A stretch of DNA of 15,645 nt, from the NCBI GenBank assembly GCA_049889655.1, contig JBMHCY010000067.1:1-15645 (forward strand). The letters run 5' to 3'. The notes under the pieces were generated by a model, which saw only the letters and a list, made by a program, of their open reading frames with translations, ran no database searches and had not been told where the DNA came from. The translations under genes and the position numbers were made by a program. Below, piece by piece: positions 7,507-14,267 of the stretch. This DNA comes from UBA1172 sp049889655 (lineage in GTDB: Bacteria > Pseudomonadota > Alphaproteobacteria > Puniceispirillales > UBA1172). Numbering within the stretch: the stretch's first letter is position 1; each line of letters begins with the position of its first letter.

Positions 7507-7719
7507 CTAGAAACCTTCGCGTTCCATGCGCTTGCGCATGAGTTTGCGAACGCGGCGGGTGGATTCAGCTGATTCGCGGGCACGCCTCTCAGAAGGCTTT
7601 TCATAGGAGCGGCGGTTCTTCATTTCGCGAAAAAGACCTTCGCGCTGCATTTTCTTTTTCAGCACGCGCAGGGCCTGGTCAACGTTGTTATCCCGTACGG
7701 TTACAAACACGAGTTTCAC
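7507..7719 (-). CDS. rpsU: 30S ribosomal protein S21
   Basis: This small, very basic protein of about 70 residues belongs to the 30S subunit, where S21 lies near the 3' end of 16S rRNA and helps initiation. VRDNNVDQALRVLKKKMQ, then REGLFREM and SYEKPSERRARE, are the standard alphaproteobacterial S21 blocks, followed by an arginine-rich helix (RRVRKLMRKRMEREGF). The start is uncertain. AGGAAGG (7722-7728) is followed directly by ATGTGA, which is a start-stop in another frame, and the GTG inside it (7719) opens the S21 frame. A second in-frame GTG at 7710 would give an N-terminus closer to family length (FVTVRDNN). A promoter with extended -10 lies upstream, and a strong terminator downstream makes it a single-gene transcript. 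Confidence 0.95.
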   Translation of the reverse strand: MKLVFVTVRDNNVDQALRVLKKKMQREGLFREMKNRRSYEKPSERRARESAESTRRVRKLMRKRMEREGF

Positions 7720-7751
7720 ATCCTTCCTGGTTATCGTTCAAAGGAACGGGC

Positions 7752-7779
7752 TTTATAGCATATCTGACCAACAAGGCAA
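7752..7779 (-). promoter_or_regulatory. rpsU promoter (sigma70-like with extended -10)
   Basis: On the minus strand TTGCCT (7779-7774) and TATAAA (7757-7752) are 16 bases apart, and TG one base before the -10 makes it an extended -10. Transcription would begin near 7745, giving a leader of about 25 bases. A short inverted repeat CGTTC/GAACG (7735-7748) lies across that predicted start point. Confidence 0.6.
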
Positions 7780-7874
7780 ATGCTTTGTGCCAATGCCGCA
7801 GCGGTGGCCCTGAAAGGGGTTTCATCTGATGCTGTTTGAGCCTATATAAGGGATGTAAGCGAAAGGATACGGCC

Positions 7875-8519
7875 ATGGCCGAAATAACGCGTGATGATCT
7901 GATCCGGGCGATGCTGCCCCATATCCCGTTTGACGGGTGGAGCGATTCTGCCATCTCGATGGCGGCGGAAGACCTTGGTCTGTCGCCGGAAGAAGCCAGG
8001 AATATGCTCCCCGGCGGGGTGATGGATGCGATTGACGGGTTTACGGATATGGCTGACCGCGACATGGCGACGAGCCTCGATGCGCTTGAGCCCCGGCCAA
8101 CGGGTGTGACCACCATTATCCGGGCGTCAATTCTCTGCCGCCTCGAAAACGCTGCCCCGCATCGGGAAGCTGTTGCCGGGGCACTCAAGGTGCTCGCCCG
8201 TCCCCAGAACGGGCCGCTGGCCGCCAAAACACTCTACCGGACTGTCGATCGCATCTGGCGGCTGACTGGTGATCGTGCTGTTGATTTTTCCTTCTACACG
8301 AAACGCGCCACCCTGGCCGGGGTCTATTCCGCGGTGTTGCTGTACTGGGTGGCCAACCCGACGGCAGACGCGGCCCGGGTCGAAGCCTTCCTTGATCAGC
8401 GTCTGCGTGAGGTTGCCCTGATACCGAAAGTCACTGCCCCGGCTCGCAAGGCGGCGGAGATGGGGATCAGGCTGGCCGGTCGAATGATGGGTCGAATGTC
8501 GATGCGCCGCTCTGGCTAG
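7875..8519 (+). CDS. COQ9 family protein (ubiquinone biosynthesis)
   Basis: The protein has about 214 residues and a TetR-like helical fold. Mitochondrial COQ9 binds lipids and presents quinone intermediates to COQ7 at the membrane; alphaproteobacterial homologues are assumed to act likewise. The signatures are FDGWSDSAISMAAEDLG (19-35), MLPGGVMDAIDGF (44-56), DRIWRLTGDRAVDFSFYTKR (the GD...YTKR core, about 125-144) and LAGVYSAVLLYW followed by FLDQRL (172-177). The last 25 residues form a basic, methionine-rich amphipathic stretch that fits the membrane-binding terminal helix known in COQ9. The ATG at 7875 is chosen because AGGA (7864-7867) precedes it by seven bases. It diverges from rpsU across 155 bases, where only a weak -10 (TATATA, 7843-7848) is seen. 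metA follows 36 bases downstream. Confidence 0.9.
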   Translation: MAEITRDDLIRAMLPHIPFDGWSDSAISMAAEDLGLSPEEARNMLPGGVMDAIDGFTDMADRDMATSLDALEPRPTGVTTIIRASILCRLENAAPHREAVAGALKVLARPQNGPLAAKTLYRTVDRIWRLTGDRAVDFSFYTKRATLAGVYSAVLLYWVANPTADAARVEAFLDQRLREVALIPKVTAPARKAAEMGIRLAGRMMGRMSMRRSG

Positions 8520-8555
8520 ACCTTCACCCTTTTCAATCGATTTTGGACAAACCCC

Positions 8556-9479
8556 ATGCCTATCAAAATTCAACATGATCTTCCGGCCCGTTCCGTTCTG
8601 GAAGAAGAACACGTCGATCTGATTGTCAGCGATGAAGCCGTGCGGCAGGATATCCGGCCGCTGCGGATCCTGCTGCTCAACCTGATGCCAAAGAAGAAGG
8701 AAACTGAAATCCAGTTTGCCCGTCTGCTCGGCAATTCACCCCTGCAGATCGAACTGACGCTGATGACAACGGCGAGCTACACCCCGCGTAACACCGAACA
8801 GGGCTATCTGCGCCGCTATTACCGAACGCTTGATGATGTCCGTGATGAATGTTTCGATGCGATCCTCATCACTGGTGCACCGATCGAAACCATGCCATTC
8901 GAAGAGGTCGGCTACTGGGACGAGCTGGTGGAGATTTTCAACTGGTCACAAACCCACTGTTTCCGCCGGTTAGGGATATGCTGGGGGGCGCAGGCATTGC
9001 TCTATCACTTCCACGCTGTGCCCAAGCACCTGCTGGGGGCGAAGCGGTTCGGGGTGTTCGATCACCAGGTGATGGAAAACCGGTCGCGGCTGATGAAAGG
9101 GTTCACCGATAATTTCCCCATGCCGGTTTCGCGCCATACGGCCAATCTGCGGGAAGACCTTGAGGCTGTCAGCAGCCTTGATCTCCTTGCCTGGAGCCCG
9201 GAAGCCGGGCCGGGCATGGTGCGTGATGCAGGCAGCGGCGATATCTTCATCCTCAATCATCTGGAATACGATGCCGACACCCTGGCCGCGGAATATCACC
9301 GTGATGCCGAGGCCGGGCTGGATACCGCCCTGCCAGCCAATTATTTCCCCGATGATGACCCGCAGGCAGACCCTGTCAATTACTGGCGGCCCTTTGCCTT
9401 CCTGCTGATGACCAACTGGCTCCACGATCTCTATCAGGATACGCCATTTGATCTGACCGCGCTTGCCGGGCGGGGCTAG
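8556..9479 (+). CDS. metA: Homoserine O-acetyltransferase (MetA family)
   Basis: The enzyme activates homoserine with acyl-CoA in the first committed step of methionine synthesis. The 307-residue length and numbering match the MetA family closely. The catalytic cysteine is C142 in LGICWGAQA, the partner pair is H235 and E237 in LNHLEYD, and the K46-K48 region (LMPKKKETE) sits where family members bind the acyl group. Residue 111 is Glu (TGAPIETMPF); in MetA enzymes Glu here goes with acetyl-CoA use and Gly with succinyl-CoA, so acetyl transfer is expected. It lies 36 bases after the COQ9 gene and may share its transcript. That short gap leaves no room for a SAM riboswitch. The ribosome binding site is weak (GGA nine bases before ATG). 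Its TAG stop shares the CTAG at 9476-9479 with the purK stop. Confidence 0.95.
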   Translation: MPIKIQHDLPARSVLEEEHVDLIVSDEAVRQDIRPLRILLLNLMPKKKETEIQFARLLGNSPLQIELTLMTTASYTPRNTEQGYLRRYYRTLDDVRDECFDAILITGAPIETMPFEEVGYWDELVEIFNWSQTHCFRRLGICWGAQALLYHFHAVPKHLLGAKRFGVFDHQVMENRSRLMKGFTDNFPMPVSRHTANLREDLEAVSSLDLLAWSPEAGPGMVRDAGSGDIFILNHLEYDADTLAAEYHRDAEAGLDTALPANYFPDDDPQADPVNYWRPFAFLLMTNWLHDLYQDTPFDLTALAGRG

Positions 9480-10561
9480 CCTGTTTTTCGTGTGATATGG
9501 GCCATCTTGCGGCCTGGCCGAGGTTCAGCCTTGCCGTAGCGGTGGATAAAGGCCCCAGGCTCGGCCATGGCGGCTTTGAGGATGGCCATATGCTCACCCA
9601 GGATATTCTGCATCTGCCACTGGCCGAGAGCTTCGGTGGACCCCAGCGGCAGGCCGGTCACCGCCCGCACCAGCTGGCTGAACTGGCTTGTTGCCGTGCC
9701 CTCAATGGTCCAGTGAAACGAATTATGGGGGCGCGGGGCGATCTCGTTGAACACAAGGCCCTTCGCCGTGATGAAGGTTTCCATCGCCAGCAGCCCCACC
9801 AGCCCGAGATGGTTGGCCATGGCCTCGACCGCCTGCTGGCCTTCACGCAGCAACGCTGGCGGCAGGATTTCCGCTGAAGCCGGGGCGTCGGAAAGCGCCA
9901 GAATCCCGTTTTCATGGCTGTTGATACTGGCCGGAAAATGGGCAATGCGGCCATCGGCACAGCGGGCGACAAGAAAACTGGCCTCGGCGGTGAAATCAAT
10001 CCGTTCCTCGAGAATGCAGTCATCGCTGGCAAGCCGGGCAAAGCCCTCTTCGGCATCAGCAGATGTGCTGATCCGTGCCTGCCCCTTGCCATCATAGCCG
10101 AGGCGGCAGGTTTTCAGGATCGCCCCGCCGGGCATGGCGGCAAGCGGGGCGGTGATATCGGCGGCTGACGTGATCGCGGCAAAAGCCGGGGTGGCAATGC
10201 CGAGGTCCCGGGCCAGTGTCTTTTCGGCGATCCGATGCTGGGCGACCTCAAGGGCGGCCACCCCGGGGCTGACGGGTGTTGTTTCGGCAATCAGGGCCAT
10301 GGCTGCTGCCGGAACGTTCTCAAACTCGCTGGTGACGGTATCGACCGCATCGGCGAAGGCTTTCAGTGCGGCGTCATCATCATAGGCGGCACGGGTTGAA
10401 AACGCCGCAATATCGGTGGCGGGAGCATCCCCCGGCGGGGCAAAGACATGGCATCGATAGCCCAGCTCCGCTGCGGCAATCGCTGTCATCCTGCCGAGTT
10501 GCCCCCCGCCGAGGATACCAATAACGCTGCCTTCGGGAAGCAGAGAGGGCGGCTTAGTCAT
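9476..10561 (-). CDS. purK: 5-(carboxyamino)imidazole ribonucleotide synthase
   Basis: PurK is an ATP-grasp enzyme that makes N5-CAIR from AIR, bicarbonate and ATP in purine synthesis. The 361 residues show GILGGGQLGRM (15-25) at the start of the first domain and SEFENVP (78-84). ATP-grasp elements follow: ILKTCRLGYDGKGQ (148-161) and ILEERIDFTAEASFLVAR. The C-terminal metal/substrate motif EIAPRPHNSFHWTIEG has Phe where many family members have Gly before His. The ATG at 10561 is chosen because it overlaps the purE stop by 8 bases, a typical coupled arrangement, and places the glycine loop properly; an upstream start at 10633 would lie inside purE. It converges on metA with a 4-base overlap at their stops. 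Confidence 0.96.
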   Translation of the reverse strand: MTKPPSLLPEGSVIGILGGGQLGRMTAIAAAELGYRCHVFAPPGDAPATDIAAFSTRAAYDDDAALKAFADAVDTVTSEFENVPAAAMALIAETTPVSPGVAALEVAQHRIAEKTLARDLGIATPAFAAITSAADITAPLAAMPGGAILKTCRLGYDGKGQARISTSADAEEGFARLASDDCILEERIDFTAEASFLVARCADGRIAHFPASINSHENGILALSDAPASAEILPPALLREGQQAVEAMANHLGLVGLLAMETFITAKGLVFNEIAPRPHNSFHWTIEGTATSQFSQLVRAVTGLPLGSTEALGQWQMQNILGEHMAILKAAMAEPGAFIHRYGKAEPRPGRKMAHITRKTG

Positions 10562-11048
10562 CGACGGGTTCTTCCCCGACACTGCCGGTCTGGGCATCCC
10601 GCCATTGCTGCAGCCGGGTGGCGAGACCTGCATCTTCGAGGCTGAGCATGCTTGCGGCCATCAGCGCGGCGTTGACAGCCCCGGCCCGGCCAATCGCGAA
10701 TGTGCCGACAGGAACCCCGGCAGGCATCTGGACGATCGACAGAAGCGAATCCATGCCTTTGAGGGCGGCACTCTCAATTGGCACCCCGAGGACGGGCAGG
10801 GTTGTATGGGCAGCGAGCATCCCGGGCAGATGTGCCGCCCCGCCGGCACCGGCGATGATCACCTTGATGCCGCGATCCCGGGCTGATTCAGCATATTCGG
10901 CCATGCGTTTCGGGGTCCGGTGTGCCGATGTGATCTTGCGTTCACAGGCAATGCCGAGGCTTTCGAGCGTTTCCGCAGCATGGCGCATGGTCGGCCAGTC
11001 CGACTGGCTGCCCATGCAGATGCCTACCTTGATTTCAGAGGATGCCAT
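10554..11048 (-). CDS. purE: N5-carboxyaminoimidazole ribonucleotide mutase, class I PurE
   Basis: PurE moves the carboxyl group of N5-CAIR to give CAIR, the step after PurK. The 164-residue protein carries ICMGSQSDWPTM (10-21) for phosphate binding, SAHRTPKRM with catalytic H43, AGAGGAAHLPGM (66-77) and the PVLGVPIES and MPAGVPVGT loops. The presence of purK and the SDW signature indicate class I, the form used with PurK in bacteria. The C-terminus has a short polar tail (GSVGEEPVDD). It begins 37 bases after the DUF465 gene and overlaps purK by 8 bases, so the three probably form one transcript. Confidence 0.97.
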   Translation of the reverse strand: MASSEIKVGICMGSQSDWPTMRHAAETLESLGIACERKITSAHRTPKRMAEYAESARDRGIKVIIAGAGGAAHLPGMLAAHTTLPVLGVPIESAALKGMDSLLSIVQMPAGVPVGTFAIGRAGAVNAALMAASMLSLEDAGLATRLQQWRDAQTGSVGEEPVDD

Positions 11049-11085
11049 TGTTCAATCCATATCCTGCCAAAACGGGGAATGTAAA

Positions 11086-11307
11086 TCAGGCGATGATATC
11101 TGGCAACAGCCGCTGATGCAGAGACCGGATTTCATCCTTGATCGATAGTTTGCGCTTTTTCAGCCGCTGCAGCCGGACAAGATCAGCCGAAGGGCTGCGT
11201 GAGATTTCATCGATGACCTCGTCGAGATCCCGATGCTCGATCGTCAACTGTTCAAGCCGTTTGCGTAACCGGGCCTGTTGCTGTTCAATGCTGGTTGTGT
11301 CGTCCAT
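11086..11307 (-). CDS. YdcH family / DUF465 small coiled-coil protein
   Basis: The 73-residue, highly charged protein is predicted to be almost all helix. It shows the DUF465 pattern: RKRLEQLTIEHRDLDEVIDE, then LVRLQRLKKRKLSIKDEIRSL, forming a helical hairpin. No enzyme motif is present and no molecular function is established for the family. It is the first gene of the minus-strand group with purE (37-base gap) and purK. I recall DUF465 genes next to purE in other alphaproteobacteria, so the linkage may be conserved. Only a weak ribosome binding site is visible before the ATG at 11307, and I find no convincing promoter in the 144-base gap to the divergent acyl-CoA synthetase gene. Confidence 0.82.
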   Translation of the reverse strand: MDDTTSIEQQQARLRKRLEQLTIEHRDLDEVIDEISRSPSADLVRLQRLKKRKLSIKDEIRSLHQRLLPDIIA

Positions 11308-11390
11308 CGTTATCGCATGTTGCCCTGTCGGGTCCGTTCTTAATTTCCGTGCTCAAAACCTTAGGTCTTGCACCGCCATGCCCTAGCCGC

Positions 11391-11426
11391 CATTATTCAC
11401 GATGAATAATGTGATGGCTCTATCAT
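11391..11426 (+). promoter_or_regulatory. Operator-like inverted repeat overlapping the prpE promoter
   Basis: Bases 11391-11411 form a perfect 9-bp inverted repeat, CATTATTCA, spacer CGA, TGAATAATG. Downstream, TATCAT (11421-11426) matches the -10 consensus at five of six positions. A weak -35, TTCACG (11396-11401, 19-base spacing), falls inside the repeat. A dimer bound here would cover the -35, which suggests repression. The repeat ends 40 bases before the gene start at 11452. Confidence 0.5.
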
Positions 11427-11451
11427 ACACCAGAATAAGGTTGAATTGGAT

Positions 11452-13347
11452 ATGAAAGATTTCCTGCCTGTTGCCGCCGCCGCCGCCAATGACCCTGTTG
11501 CCTTCTGGGCGGAGGCCGCCAAGGCCGTTTCCTGGGAAAAGGAACCGGAACGCATCCTCAATGATGACAACCCGCCCTTCTACCGGTGGTTTGACGGCGG
11601 GCTGACCAACACCTGCTATAATGCCCTTGATCTGCATATTGAAGAAGGCCGGGGGGAGCAGAACGCCCTTATCTATGACAGTCCCGTCACTGGAGCAAAG
11701 CAGCATTTCACCTACCGGGAGATGCGTGACCGTGTTGCCCATTTCGCCGGTGTGATGGCGGCCCGGGGGGTCGGCTATGGTGACCGTGTCATCATCTATA
11801 TGCCGATGATCCCCGAAGCGGTGATCGCCATGCTGGCAACGGCAAGGCTGGGGGCTATCCATTCGGTTGTTTTCGGGGGCTTTGCCGCCAGCGAACTGGC
11901 CAAGCGGATTGATGACTGCAACCCGAAGATGATTGTCACCGCATCCTGCGGCATTGAGCCGAACCGGATTGTCGAATACAAGCCCATGCTCGATGAGGCC
12001 ATTGAGATCAGCAGCCACAAGCCTGAGACCTGCATCCTGCTGCAACGCCCCCAGGCCGAAGCCAGCATGGTGGAGGGCCGTGATCTGGATTGGCACGCCG
12101 CCCATGAAGGTGTCGCCCCGGCGGATTGTGTGCCGGTCCGCAGTGAAGACCCGTGCTATATCCTCTACACATCGGGCACCACCGGCGTCCCCAAGGGGGT
12201 TGTGCGCCCCACTGGCGCGCATATCGTGGCACTCAAATGGTCGATGAAGAATATTTATGATACCGATCCGGGGGATGTGTTCTGGGCAGCCTCGGATATC
12301 GGCTGGGTGGTTGGCCATTCCTATATTGTCTATGCCCCGCTGTTTGCCGGATGTACCACCATTCTCTATGAAGGTAAGCCTGTCGGTACCCCTGATGCAG
12401 CAGCATTCTGGCGGGTGATCGCCGAACACAAGGTCAAGGTGATGTTCACGGCACCGACAGCCATCCGGGCCATCAAGAAGGAAGACCCGGAAGGTAAGCT
12501 GCTGGCCAATTATGATCTCAGCCATTTCCACGCCCAGTTTGTCGCCGGGGAACGCTGTGATCCCGATACCCTGCACTGGGTGGCCGAACATCTCGGGGTG
12601 CCGGTGATCGATCACTGGTGGCAGACGGAAACAGGCTGGTCCATCGCCGCCACCTGCCTGGGGATTGACGATACCCCTGTCCGTGTTGGCAGCCCCGGCC
12701 GTGCCGTGCCGTCATGGCAGGTTGAGGTGGTGGATACAGCAGGCCATCCGGTCGAGGCCGGTGAGATCGGCTCTATCGTGGTCAAACTGCCAATGCCGCC
12801 GGGGTGTCTGCCGACCTTGTGGAACAACGATGACCGGTTTGTTGAAAGTTATATGGCCGAATTCCCGGGCTACTACAAAACCGGTGATGCCGGTTATATT
12901 GATGAGGATGGCTATATCTATGTTATGGCGCGCACTGATGACATCATCAATGTGGCCGGTCACCGGCTTTCGACCGGCGGCATGGAAGAAGTGCTGGCAG
13001 CTCATCCCGACGTTGCCGAATGTGCTGTTGTCGGGGCGGCGGATGCGCTTAAAGGCCAGGTGCCGCTGGGCTTCCTCGTGCTCAAGAGTGGTGTCTCGCG
13101 TGCCGGGGATGAGGTTGTCGCCGAAGTCGTCAAGATGGTGCGGGAACAGATTGGCCCGGTCGCGGCCTTCAAGGAAGCGGTGATTATCCAGCGGCTGCCA
13201 AAAACCCGTTCCGGCAAGATCCTCCGCGGGACCATGCAAAAAATCGCTGACGGTGTTGATTACCCCATGCCGGCCACGATCGATGACCCCGCCATTCTTG
13301 ACGAGATCACCGTGGCCTTACAGGCGATCGGATATCCGAAAAACTAA
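11452..13347 (+). CDS. prpE: Propionyl-CoA synthetase (propionate-CoA ligase), acetyl-CoA synthetase family
   Basis: This cytosolic adenylate-forming enzyme converts propionate (and probably other short acids), ATP and CoA to acyl-CoA. It has about 631 residues, close to known PrpE proteins. Motifs in order are ATP loop TSGTTGVPKG (240-249), ASDIGWVVGHSYIVYAPL, DHWWQTETGW (387-396), TGDAGYIDEDGYIYVMARTD (477 onward), INVAGHRLSTGGMEE, and the catalytic K589 in PKTRSGKILRGTM. This lysine is the site that acylation controls in PrpE/Acs enzymes. GWVVGHSY and the shorter N-terminus favour PrpE/ACSS3 over acetyl-CoA synthetase. The start could be ATG 11452 or TTG 11446; AAGG at 11437-11440 is 11 or 5 bases away. 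The gene stands alone behind a palindromic operator candidate and converges on trcR with a 10-base gap. Confidence 0.9.
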   Translation: MKDFLPVAAAAANDPVAFWAEAAKAVSWEKEPERILNDDNPPFYRWFDGGLTNTCYNALDLHIEEGRGEQNALIYDSPVTGAKQHFTYREMRDRVAHFAGVMAARGVGYGDRVIIYMPMIPEAVIAMLATARLGAIHSVVFGGFAASELAKRIDDCNPKMIVTASCGIEPNRIVEYKPMLDEAIEISSHKPETCILLQRPQAEASMVEGRDLDWHAAHEGVAPADCVPVRSEDPCYILYTSGTTGVPKGVVRPTGAHIVALKWSMKNIYDTDPGDVFWAASDIGWVVGHSYIVYAPLFAGCTTILYEGKPVGTPDAAAFWRVIAEHKVKVMFTAPTAIRAIKKEDPEGKLLANYDLSHFHAQFVAGERCDPDTLHWVAEHLGVPVIDHWWQTETGWSIAATCLGIDDTPVRVGSPGRAVPSWQVEVVDTAGHPVEAGEIGSIVVKLPMPPGCLPTLWNNDDRFVESYMAEFPGYYKTGDAGYIDEDGYIYVMARTDDIINVAGHRLSTGGMEEVLAAHPDVAECAVVGAADALKGQVPLGFLVLKSGVSRAGDEVVAEVVKMVREQIGPVAAFKEAVIIQRLPKTRSGKILRGTMQKIADGVDYPMPATIDDPAILDEITVALQAIGYPKN

Positions 13348-13357
13348 ACCCGGATGA

Positions 13358-13924
13358 TCAGGGCAGCTCGGAAATGCTGCTCACCTGCTCGCTGGCAGGT
13401 TGCGGCGTTCCGCCCGATTTTTCGATGGCCTTGTCGAGATCATCCTGCGAGCAGAGCCCGAGCATAACCGGATGCTTGGCTGAGATGTTGGAAATGTTCC
13501 AGTGGGAACGATCCCTGATCTTGCCGATGGTTTCCTTGGTCGTGCCGATCAGTTTGGCGATCTGGCTGTCCTTGATATCGGGATGATGCTTGACGATCCA
13601 GGCGATCCCGTCAGGTTTATCAGAACGCCGGGCAAGCGGCACATAGCGGGGGCCTTTCGTCCGCTGGGTCGGCTCCGGCAGGGTGGTTGTCGACCGCACC
13701 AGCCGGGCGCTTGGGTCTTCTTCGCAGCGCTTGATTTCTTCATCGGTCAGCTGCTTGTTGAGAACAGGGTTATAGCCCTGAATTCCGGCGCCGACATCAC
13801 CATCGGCGATCGCCTGGACTTCAAGGTCGTGCAGGGCGCAGAAATCGGCAATCTGCGCGAATGTCAGCGCCGTGTTGTCAATCAACCAAACAGCGGTTGC
13901 CTTGGGCATAAGCAGGTCAGCCAT
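13358..13924 (-). CDS. trcR: TrcR/DUF1013 family cell-cycle transcriptional regulator
   Basis: The protein has about 188 residues and matches the DUF1013 family, confined to alphaproteobacteria. In Caulobacter, TrcR tracks with RNA polymerase and affects cell-cycle gene expression. The hallmark N-terminus MPKATAVWLIDNTALTFAQIADFC is followed by LHDLEVQAIADGDV, then GYNPVLNKQLTDEEI. A helix-turn-helix-like region at about 106-142 (DGIAWIVKHHPDIKDSQIAKLIG, then TTKETIGKIRDRSHWN) precedes a short Ser/Pro-rich tail. AGGAG lies two bases before an ATG at 13927 and five before the one at 13924; the latter is chosen. A much longer upstream extension is possible but crosses the promoter region and is unlikely. 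It diverges from the DUF1192-bdhA pair. Confidence 0.92.
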   Translation of the reverse strand: MADLLMPKATAVWLIDNTALTFAQIADFCALHDLEVQAIADGDVGAGIQGYNPVLNKQLTDEEIKRCEEDPSARLVRSTTTLPEPTQRTKGPRYVPLARRSDKPDGIAWIVKHHPDIKDSQIAKLIGTTKETIGKIRDRSHWNISNISAKHPVMLGLCSQDDLDKAIEKSGGTPQPASEQVSSISELP

Positions 13925-13984
13925 CATGTCTCCTGAAACTGGTCGGGCCGCTCTGGCCTCGGTATCGTTATCATCTCTTTCCTC

Positions 13985-14035
13985 TATATAATGAGTGCTT
14001 CTGCAATTTGCAAACCCGTCACGGTCACCTATCAT
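13985..14035. promoter_or_regulatory. Divergent promoters of trcR and DUF1192-bdhA sharing a palindromic -35
   Basis: TTGCAA at 14008-14013 reads the same on both strands and sits inside TTTGCAAA (14007-14014). On the minus strand it is 17 bases from TATATA (13990-13985), toward trcR. On the plus strand it is 16 bases from TATCAT (14030-14035), toward the DUF1192 gene. Each box matches four or five of six consensus positions. A partial second copy (TGCAA, 14002-14006) lies beside it. Confidence 0.4.
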
Positions 14036-14069
14036 CAAAGAAACCATCATTTGCCAGAGGAGGACAGCC

Positions 14070-14255
14070 ATGGAAGACGACATTAACAATCTCAAACCGG
14101 CGTCACGGCCACCGGAGATGGAACGCTGGAACGTCGAGGACCTGCAAGCCTACAAACAGCGCCTGCTCGATGAAATAAGCCGTATTGACAGCATCCTCGA
14201 AGGAAAGGATTCTGTGCGCTCTGCGGCAGATGCCCTGTTTGCCCGACGTGATTGA
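14070..14255 (+). CDS. DUF1192 family small protein
   Basis: The 61-residue, charged protein is predicted to be mostly helical. The ERWNVEDLQAYKQRLLDEI segment followed by RIDSILEGK matches the DUF1192 pattern, a short alphaproteobacterial family with no known function. The end (SVRSAADALFARRD) is also typical. The start is well supported: GGAGG (14059-14063) lies six bases before the ATG. An upstream in-frame extension to 13995 would run through the promoter and is rejected. bdhA starts 12 bases after its stop, so the two are almost surely co-transcribed. A coiled-coil partner or scaffold role is only a guess. Confidence 0.85.
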   Translation: MEDDINNLKPASRPPEMERWNVEDLQAYKQRLLDEISRIDSILEGKDSVRSAADALFARRD

Positions 14256-14267
14256 CCCGAGGAAAAG

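Noticed and set aside
8520..8555. SAM riboswitch before metA
   Set aside because: The gap is only 36 bases and shows no pseudoknot-like arrangement; riboswitches of this kind need more room.
11383..12615. A 410-codon minus-strand frame opposite prpE
   Set aside because: It mirrors the conserved acyl-CoA synthetase frame, has low-complexity His/Gly-rich composition and no recognisable domain.
14007..14014. TTTGCAAA as a full ScfR/PccR-type operator
   Set aside because: The reported site needs two TTTGCAAA copies four bases apart. Here only one complete copy exists and the base sets four bases away on either side do not match.
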